Source: Paracoccaceae bacterium
GTDB lineage: Bacteria > Pseudomonadota > Alphaproteobacteria > Rhodobacterales > Rhodobacteraceae
DNA length: 9,588 bases
Direction: 5' to 3'
Assembly (NCBI GenBank): GCA_003561595.1
Contig: PWWF01000315.1
Span: forward strand, 1 to 9,588
Numbering within the stretch: the stretch's first letter is position 1; each line of letters begins with the position of its first letter. The position numbers were made by a program, and so were the translations under genes. This document shows, piece by piece, positions 5,542 through 9,588 of the stretch. Below the pieces are notes generated by a model, which saw only the letters and a program-made list of their open reading frames with translations, did no database searches and was not told where the DNA came from.

Positions 5542-7185
5542 TCACACCAGCCGCGACACCTCGACCGCCGCGCGCACGAAATCGGCGAAGAGCGGATGCG
5601 GGTCAAAAGGCTTGGATTTCAGTTCCGGATGGAACTGCACGCCGATGAACCACGGATGCCCCTCATGCTCCACGATTTCGGGCAGCTTGCCATCGGGTGA
5701 CATGCCCGAAAAGCTCAGCCCCTTGCTTTCCAGCGCCTCGCGAAAGGCGGTATCGACCTCATACCGGTGGCGATGGCGTTCCTCTATCCGTGTGCTGCCA
5801 TAGATTTCGGCGACGCGAGAACCCGGTTGCAGCGTTGCGGTATAGGCGCCCAACCGCATGGTCCCGCCCTTGTCATCGCTGACCTTGCGCTCCACCTTGT
5901 GATTGCCCTGCACCCATTCCTTCAGGTGATAGACCACGGGTGTAAACCGCTTCTTCCCGGCCTCGTGGTCAAATTCCTCGGACCCGGCATCCGGTATCTC
6001 GGCCAGATTGCGCGCGGCTTCGATACAGGCCATCTGCATGCCCAGACAGATGCCGAAATAGGGGATCTTCTTCTCACGCGCATAGGTTGCGGCCCGGATC
6101 TTGCCCTCGGTGCCGCGTTCGCCAAACCCGCCGGGGACAAGGATCGCATGGAAATCTTCCAGCGCATGGGACGGGTCGGCGCTGTCGAATACGCTGGCAT
6201 CGATCCATTCGACATGCACCTTGACCCGGTTGGCGATGCCCCCATGCACCAGCGCTTCCTTGATTGATTTATACGCATCCTCCAGCTGGACATATTTGCC
6301 GACAATCGCGATGCGCACCTCGCCTTCCGGGTGGGTCAGGCGGTCCATCACATCCTCCCAGCGCGTCAGATTCGGACGCGGGGCGGGGGTGATGTCGAAC
6401 GCGTCCAGCACAGCCTGATCCAGCCCCGCCGCGTGATAGGCCAGCGGCGCCTCATAGATCGATTTCAGATCATAGGCGGGGATCACCGCTTCGGGGCGGA
6501 CATTGCAGAACAGCGCGATCTTCTGGCGCTCTTTCTCGGGGATGGGCTGTTCGGACCGGCAGACCAGCACATCGGGCGCGATGCCGATGCTCTGCAACTC
6601 CTTGACCGAATGCTGCGTGGGCTTGGTCTTCAGTTCGCCACTGGCCGACAGATAGGGCAGCAAAGTAAGGTGCATGAAAATGCACCGCCCCCGCGGGCGT
6701 TCATGGCTGAACTGTCGGATGGCCTCGAAGAACGGCAGGCCCTCGATATCGCCGACCGTGCCGCCGATCTCGCACAGCATGAAATCGACCTCATTCTCGC
6801 CCACGGCAAGGAAATCCTTGATCTCATTCGTGACATGCGGGATCACCTGAATGGTCTTGCCCAGATAATCGCCACGGCGCTCTTTCTCCAGCACATTGGA
6901 ATAGATCCGCCCCGATGACACCGAATCAGTCCTGCGCGCGGCGACGCCGGTAAAGCGCTCGTAATGGCCGAGGTCCAGATCGGTTTCCGCCCCGTCATCC
7001 GTGACGAAAACCTCGCCATGCTCAAAGGGCGACATCGTGCCGGGATCGACATTCAGATAGGGGTCAAGCTTGCGCAAACGCACGGTAAACCCGCGTGCCT
7101 GCAACAACGCCCCCAGCGCGGCAGAGGCAAGCCCCTTGCCCAGGCTCGAGACCACACCGCCTGTGATGAAAACGTAACGCGCCAT
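5542..7185 (-). CDS. pyrG: CTP synthase (glutamine-hydrolysing)
   Basis: This enzyme makes CTP from UTP, ATP and glutamine, the last step of pyrimidine nucleotide synthesis. It is a full-length protein of 547 residues. The N-terminal amidoligase domain (about 1-270) has [12 protein letters not shown] (7-18), [21 protein letters not shown] and [12 protein letters not shown]. The C-terminal class I glutamine amidotransferase domain (about 290-545) has VPGGFGERG, the nucleophile Cys380 in FGICLGMQ, and His519 and Glu521 in VQFHPE. The start ATG at 7183-7185 gives the conserved [10 protein letters not shown]. Upstream there is only a weak G-rich site (GGGGG, spacing about 11). It lies about 150 bases downstream of secG on the same strand, with an inverted repeat between them. 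Nothing in it is unusual. Confidence 0.98.
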   Translation of the reverse strand: MARYVFITGGVVSSLGKGLASAALGALLQARGFTVRLRKLDPYLNVDPGTMSPFEHGEVFVTDDGAETDLDLGHYERFTGVAARRTDSVSSGRIYSNVLEKERRGDYLGKTIQVIPHVTNEIKDFLAVGENEVDFMLCEIGGTVGDIEGLPFFEAIRQFSHERPRGRCIFMHLTLLPYLSASGELKTKPTQHSVKELQSIGIAPDVLVCRSEQPIPEKERQKIALFCNVRPEAVIPAYDLKSIYEAPLAYHAAGLDQAVLDAFDITPAPRPNLTRWEDVMDRLTHPEGEVRIAIVGKYVQLEDAYKSIKEALVHGGIANRVKVHVEWIDASVFDSADPSHALEDFHAILVPGGFGERGTEGKIRAATYAREKKIPYFGICLGMQMACIEAARNLAEIPDAGSEEFDHEAGKKRFTPVVYHLKEWVQGNHKVERKVSDDKGGTMRLGAYTATLQPGSRVAEIYGSTRIEERHRHRYEVDTAFREALESKGLSFSGMSPDGKLPEIVEHEGHPWFIGVQFHPELKSKPFDPHPLFADFVRAAVEVSRLV

Positions 7186-7295
7186 GTATGCCGGGCCCCC
7201 GTGAGTGCAGAATGAAATGCGTTGCGGGCAGTGCGCATGTCACTACCATCACGGGATTTGAGATGTAGCTCAGATCGCGGCGCACCGCAAGATGA

Positions 7296-7316
7296 TGGCG
7301 CCAGAAAGCGGCGCCA
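7296..7316. repeat. Perfect 7-bp inverted repeat between secG and pyrG
   Basis: TGGCGCC (7296-7302) and GGCGCCA (7310-7316) flank a 7-base loop. It lies 21 bases downstream of the secG stop, in the secG-pyrG gap. No T-run follows on either strand, so it is not a classic intrinsic terminator. It may partly terminate transcription or act as a processing or regulatory hairpin before pyrG. Confidence 0.4.
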
Positions 7317-7337
7317 CTCTACCGATTGTGGATAGGA

Positions 7338-7703
7338 TCAGTCCGCAGGCGGCGGCGTCAGCGAATCGTCATCGGCCGGCGGGGGCAGAAGCGTATCGCC
7401 TACCGGCAGGTCCGGCGTGGTGGGTGCGCTCGGGGCCGTGGGCGTGCCCATCCGGTCAAGCACCGAGGATGTCGCCGATTGCTGGGCCGCGATGATGGTC
7501 AATGTCAGCGACGTTGCGATGAACGCAATCGCCAGACCCCATGTCAGCTTGGCCATCGCCGTCAGCGGCGGACGGCCCGCAGTGGGGTTGCTGTCGCCAC
7601 CACCACCAATGCCCAGACCACCCCCTTCGGAGCGCTGCACCAGCACGACGCCGATCAACGACAGCGCCAGCAGGAGATGGACAATCAGAATGACATTCTG
7701 CAT
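7338..7703 (-). CDS. secG: Preprotein translocase subunit SecG
   Basis: SecG is the small auxiliary subunit of the SecYEG channel in the inner membrane. This 121-residue form has two membrane segments (about 4-22 and 53-72). Between them is the signature loop LVQRSEGGGLGIGGGG (21-36), followed by a conserved AKLTW. After the second segment is a polar, Pro/Thr/Asp-rich tail of about 45 residues, with a short repeat (PPPADDDSLTPPPAD). Such tails are typical of alphaproteobacterial SecG and vary in sequence. The start is the ATG at 7701-7703. The frame is open upstream, but only this start gives the normal N-terminus MQNVILIVHLLLA. There is no strong ribosome binding site. It is divergent from purA and upstream of pyrG. 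Confidence 0.95.
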   Translation of the reverse strand: MQNVILIVHLLLALSLIGVVLVQRSEGGGLGIGGGGDSNPTAGRPPLTAMAKLTWGLAIAFIATSLTLTIIAAQQSATSSVLDRMGTPTAPSAPTTPDLPVGDTLLPPPADDDSLTPPPAD

Positions 7704-7726
7704 CAGGACAACCCGTCTTTCATGTT

Positions 7727-7743
7727 GCGCCCTACTTAGGCGC
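7727..7743. repeat. Short inverted repeat in the secG-purA divergent region
   Basis: GCGCC and GGCGC (7727-7731 and 7739-7743) flank a 7-base loop, 23 bases upstream of the secG start. It could be a leader hairpin of secG. I could not recognise a promoter for either gene in the 170-base gap. Confidence 0.25.
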
Positions 7744-7873
7744 TGGCCGCCTTGCCCGCAACCCCTGTCGCAAGCGCCCCGGCAATGCGCTGCCGCATGC
7801 GTTTGCGGTTTTCCCTCGCGCGGCAAAGCGCTAAGAGGGACTTCGGTTCACGCTGCATCTGAAGGAGCCTTGC

Positions 7874-9166
7874 ATGGCCAATGTGGTTGTCGTCGGCGCC
7901 CAATGGGGGGACGAGGGGAAAGGCAAGCTGGTTGACTGGCTGTCCGAGCGGGCCGATGTGGTTGCCCGCTTTCAGGGCGGCCATAATGCCGGCCATACGC
8001 TTGTCATCGATGGCAAGGTCTACAAGCTGCATGCGCTGCCCTCGGGGGTGGTGCGCGGCGGCAAGCTGTCGGTGATCGGCAATGGTGTGGTGCTGGACCC
8101 CTGGCACCTGCTCGAAGAGATCGAGACAGTTCGCGCGCAAGGCGTGGCAATCACGCCCGAGACGCTGATGATCGCCGAGAACACGCCCCTGATCCTGCCC
8201 TTTCATGGGGAACTGGACCGCGCGCGCGAATCGCAGAACTCGGTCGCCAAGATCGGCACAACCGGGCGCGGGATCGGCCCCGCCTACGAGGACAAGGTCG
8301 GCCGCCGCGTGATCCGCGTGGCCGATCTGGCCGATGACGCGACCTTGCAGACCCGCGTGGACCGTGCGCTGGTTCATCACAACGCTCTGCGCAGCGGGCT
8401 GGGGATCGCGGCCATCGACCGCGACGCGCTGCTGGACAAGCTGCGCGCCCTGGCCCCGCAGATCCTGCCCTATGCCGCGCCAGTGTGGAAGGTGCTGAGC
8501 GAAAAGCGCAAAGCGGGCAAACGCATTCTGTTCGAGGGGGCGCAGGGCGCGCTTCTGGATGTGGATTTCGGCACCTATCCTTATGTCACCTCGTCCAATG
8601 TGATCGCGGGGCAGGCCGCGACCGGCGTGGGCCTTGGGCCGGGCGCGATCGATTATGTGCTGGGGATCGTCAAGGCCTATACCACCCGCGTCGGCGAAGG
8701 CCCCTTCCCCACCGAATTGTCGGATGATGACGGTCAGCGTCTGGGCGAGCGTGGGCATGAATTCGGCACCACCACGGGCCGCAAGCGTCGCTGCGGCTGG
8801 TTCGATGCCTGCCTTGTGCGCCAGAGCTGTGCGATATCGGGCGTGAACGGCATTGCGCTGACCAAGCTGGATGTGCTGGACGGGTTCACCACCTTGCGCG
8901 TCTGCGTGGGCTACCGACTGGATGGACAGGTGCTGGACTACCTGCCCACGGCCTCGGACGCGCAGGCGCGCTGCGAACCGGTCTATGAGGATATGCCGGG
9001 CTGGACCGAGTCGACCGAAGGCGCGCGGTCCTGGGCTGACCTGCCCGCAAATGCGATCAAATATGTCCGCCGGATCGAGGAGTTGATCGACTGCCCCGTA
9101 GCACTACTTTCCACTTCACCAGAACGCGAAGACACAATCCTGGTCAGGGACCCGTTTGCAGATTGA
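7874..9166 (+). CDS. purA: Adenylosuccinate synthetase
   Basis: This enzyme joins IMP and aspartate using GTP, the first committed step from IMP to AMP. The protein is full length at 430 residues. The GTP-binding N-terminus is [20 protein letters not shown], with catalytic Asp13 and the P-loop-like GDEGKGK. His41 lies in [11 protein letters not shown]-binding blocks include [14 protein letters not shown] (128-141), [22 protein letters not shown] (221-242) and [13 protein letters not shown] (299-311). The C-terminus [10 protein letters not shown] is typical. The ATG at 7874 has AAGGAG 7 bases upstream. Its stop TGA overlaps the apparent TTG start of the DUF2842 gene, so the two are probably cotranscribed and translationally coupled. 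Confidence 0.98.
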   Translation: MANVVVVGAQWGDEGKGKLVDWLSERADVVARFQGGHNAGHTLVIDGKVYKLHALPSGVVRGGKLSVIGNGVVLDPWHLLEEIETVRAQGVAITPETLMIAENTPLILPFHGELDRARESQNSVAKIGTTGRGIGPAYEDKVGRRVIRVADLADDATLQTRVDRALVHHNALRSGLGIAAIDRDALLDKLRALAPQILPYAAPVWKVLSEKRKAGKRILFEGAQGALLDVDFGTYPYVTSSNVIAGQAATGVGLGPGAIDYVLGIVKAYTTRVGEGPFPTELSDDDGQRLGERGHEFGTTTGRKRRCGWFDACLVRQSCAISGVNGIALTKLDVLDGFTTLRVCVGYRLDGQVLDYLPTASDAQARCEPVYEDMPGWTESTEGARSWADLPANAIKYVRRIEELIDCPVALLSTSPEREDTILVRDPFAD

Positions 9167-9390
9167 TCACCTTATCGTGGAAAGCCCGTCGCCGTTGGGC
9201 GCTGTTTGCGCTCGTAATCGCACTGCCGCTCTACATCATTGTGGCGCTGAATGTAGTGGCGCTGTTCGAGCGGCCGCATTTCCTGATCGAACTCGTGATC
9301 TATGCTGTCCTGGGGATCATCTGGGCGATCCCGTTGAAACGCCTGTTTCTGGGGATCAGCCAGCCCGACCCGGACGCCCCCAAAGAGTGA
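9163..9390 (+). CDS. DUF2842 family small membrane protein
   Basis: This is a 75-residue protein with two hydrophobic segments (about 12-34 and 41-60) and a short polar C-terminus (QPDPDAPKE). The central [23 protein letters not shown] and the ending KRLFLGI match DUF2842, a family of small alphaproteobacterial membrane proteins of unknown role often found beside purA. The only sensible start is the TTG at 9163, which overlaps the purA stop by four bases (TTGA). AGGGA at 9146-9150 is 12 bases upstream, somewhat far. Translation probably depends on coupling to purA. An IS630-type element begins within about 20 bases of its stop but leaves the frame intact. Confidence 0.85.
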   Translation: MITLSWKARRRWALFALVIALPLYIIVALNVVALFERPHFLIELVIYAVLGIIWAIPLKRLFLGISQPDPDAPKE

Positions 9391-9416
9391 CCTGGCACTT
9401 GATCTAGTGTTCGCCA

Positions 9417-9453
9417 CCTGACACAAGATTCCCAACAGCGTCAGGTTGTGTCA
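9417..9453. repeat. Interleaved inverted repeats before the IS630 transposase
   Basis: TGACACAA (9419-9426) pairs with TTGTGTCA (9446-9453). CCTGAC (9417-9422) pairs with GTCAGG (9440-9445). The two pairings use overlapping left arms, so they are mutually exclusive as hairpins. They may be subterminal transposase sites or control the transposase gene, which starts 10 bases later. Confidence 0.45.
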
Positions 9454-9463
9454 TACCCAGCGC

Positions 9464-9588
9464 ATGAGACGCTCTGACATCTGCCTTTACCTTGGCCCCG
9501 CCGACCGTGCTGAACTTCAAGCCCTGATCGCGAACCGCAACACGCCACGCAAGCTGGCCTGGCGGGCGGGGATCGTGCTGGCGACGGC
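9464..9588 (+). CDS. IS630 family transposase, N-terminal 41 residues (cut by window end)
   Basis: The translation begins MRRSDICLYLGPADRAELQA and continues LIANRNTPRKLAWRAGIVLATA. The block PADRAELQALxxxRNTPRKxxWRAxIVLATA is characteristic of the N-terminus of IS630-family transposases, where it precedes the helix-turn-helix. The catalytic DDE domain lies outside the window, so intactness cannot be judged. The start is the ATG at 9464-9466. There is no strong ribosome binding site. Confidence 0.85.
   Translation, partial: MRRSDICLYLGPADRAELQALIANRNTPRKLAWRAGIVLAT

Larger units (their letters stand above)
9405..9588 (+). mobile_element. IS630-family insertion sequence, left part (cut by window end)
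   Basis: The transposase gene at 9464 marks an IS630/Tc1-mariner-type element that runs out of the window. These elements insert at TA. The TA at 9405-9406, just past the DUF2842 stop, is a candidate target, which would put the first element base at 9407. The true end cannot be fixed without the other terminus. Sequence between 9407 and 9463 holds interleaved inverted repeats. Confidence 0.6.

Noticed and set aside
7296..7316. Intrinsic terminator for secG
   Set aside because: The stem is good but no T-run follows in either direction, so it is listed only as an inverted repeat.
7256..7336. tRNA-like bases (GATGTAGCTCAG) between pyrG and secG
   Set aside because: There is no T-arm (GGTTCGA) and the acceptor and anticodon stems do not pair. 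The GGCGCC hairpin replaces them.
7736..8758. 340-codon minus-strand open frame
   Set aside because: It is antisense to purA, with no recognisable domains and GC-rich shadow composition.
1..9588. CRISPR array or a complete new defence or biosynthetic system
   Set aside because: There are no regularly spaced repeats, and most genes are recognisable housekeeping or single accessory genes. Only the middle cluster has unassigned parts.

Overview
The window looks like chromosomal DNA of an alphaproteobacterium of the Rhodobacteraceae (Roseobacter/Rhodobacter-like). The sequence is GC-rich with strong G/C at third codon positions. The purA product is followed directly by a DUF2842 membrane protein, secG lies next to pyrG, and there is a DddL-type DMSP lyase. 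The family assignment is inferred from protein character and gene order; nothing in the window fixes the genus.

Left part (1-2507). A minus-strand pair encodes the N-terminal part of S-formylglutathione hydrolase (fghA, cut by the window edge) and an AEC-family permease. It is divergent from a TetR/AcrR-type regulator. A near-perfect 19-bp palindrome overlaps the permease start codon and is the obvious candidate operator. The TetR gene meets a RidA-family gene tail to tail, with both stop codons inside one CTAG.

Middle part (2508-5524), the most unusual section. A small winged-helix regulator (minus) has a 28-bp imperfect palindrome directly upstream of its ribosome binding site. It is divergent from a gene for a receiver-like protein with a C-terminal membrane anchor. 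That gene is interrupted by one in-frame TGA, with open, same-frame coding sequence on both sides. A gapped direct repeat of about 25 bp occurs upstream of ridA and again in the AT-rich divergent region. Next come a DMSP lyase of the cupin DddL type (minus) and, divergent from it, an exported DUF1194/VWA-like protein (plus).

Right part (5542-9588). Housekeeping genes: pyrG (CTP synthase) and secG on the minus strand, then purA (adenylosuccinate synthetase) and a DUF2842 gene on the plus strand. The DUF2842 gene appears to start at a TTG overlapping the purA stop. Just after it begins an IS630-family transposase, cut by the window end, preceded by interleaved inverted repeats.

The genes fall into nucleotide synthesis and secretion (right), C1/formaldehyde detoxification and small-molecule export (left), and accessory genes with their own regulators (middle). 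No complete new multi-gene system is evident. The items most worth following are the TGA-interrupted receiver-like gene, its divergent regulator with the large palindrome, and the repeated module.
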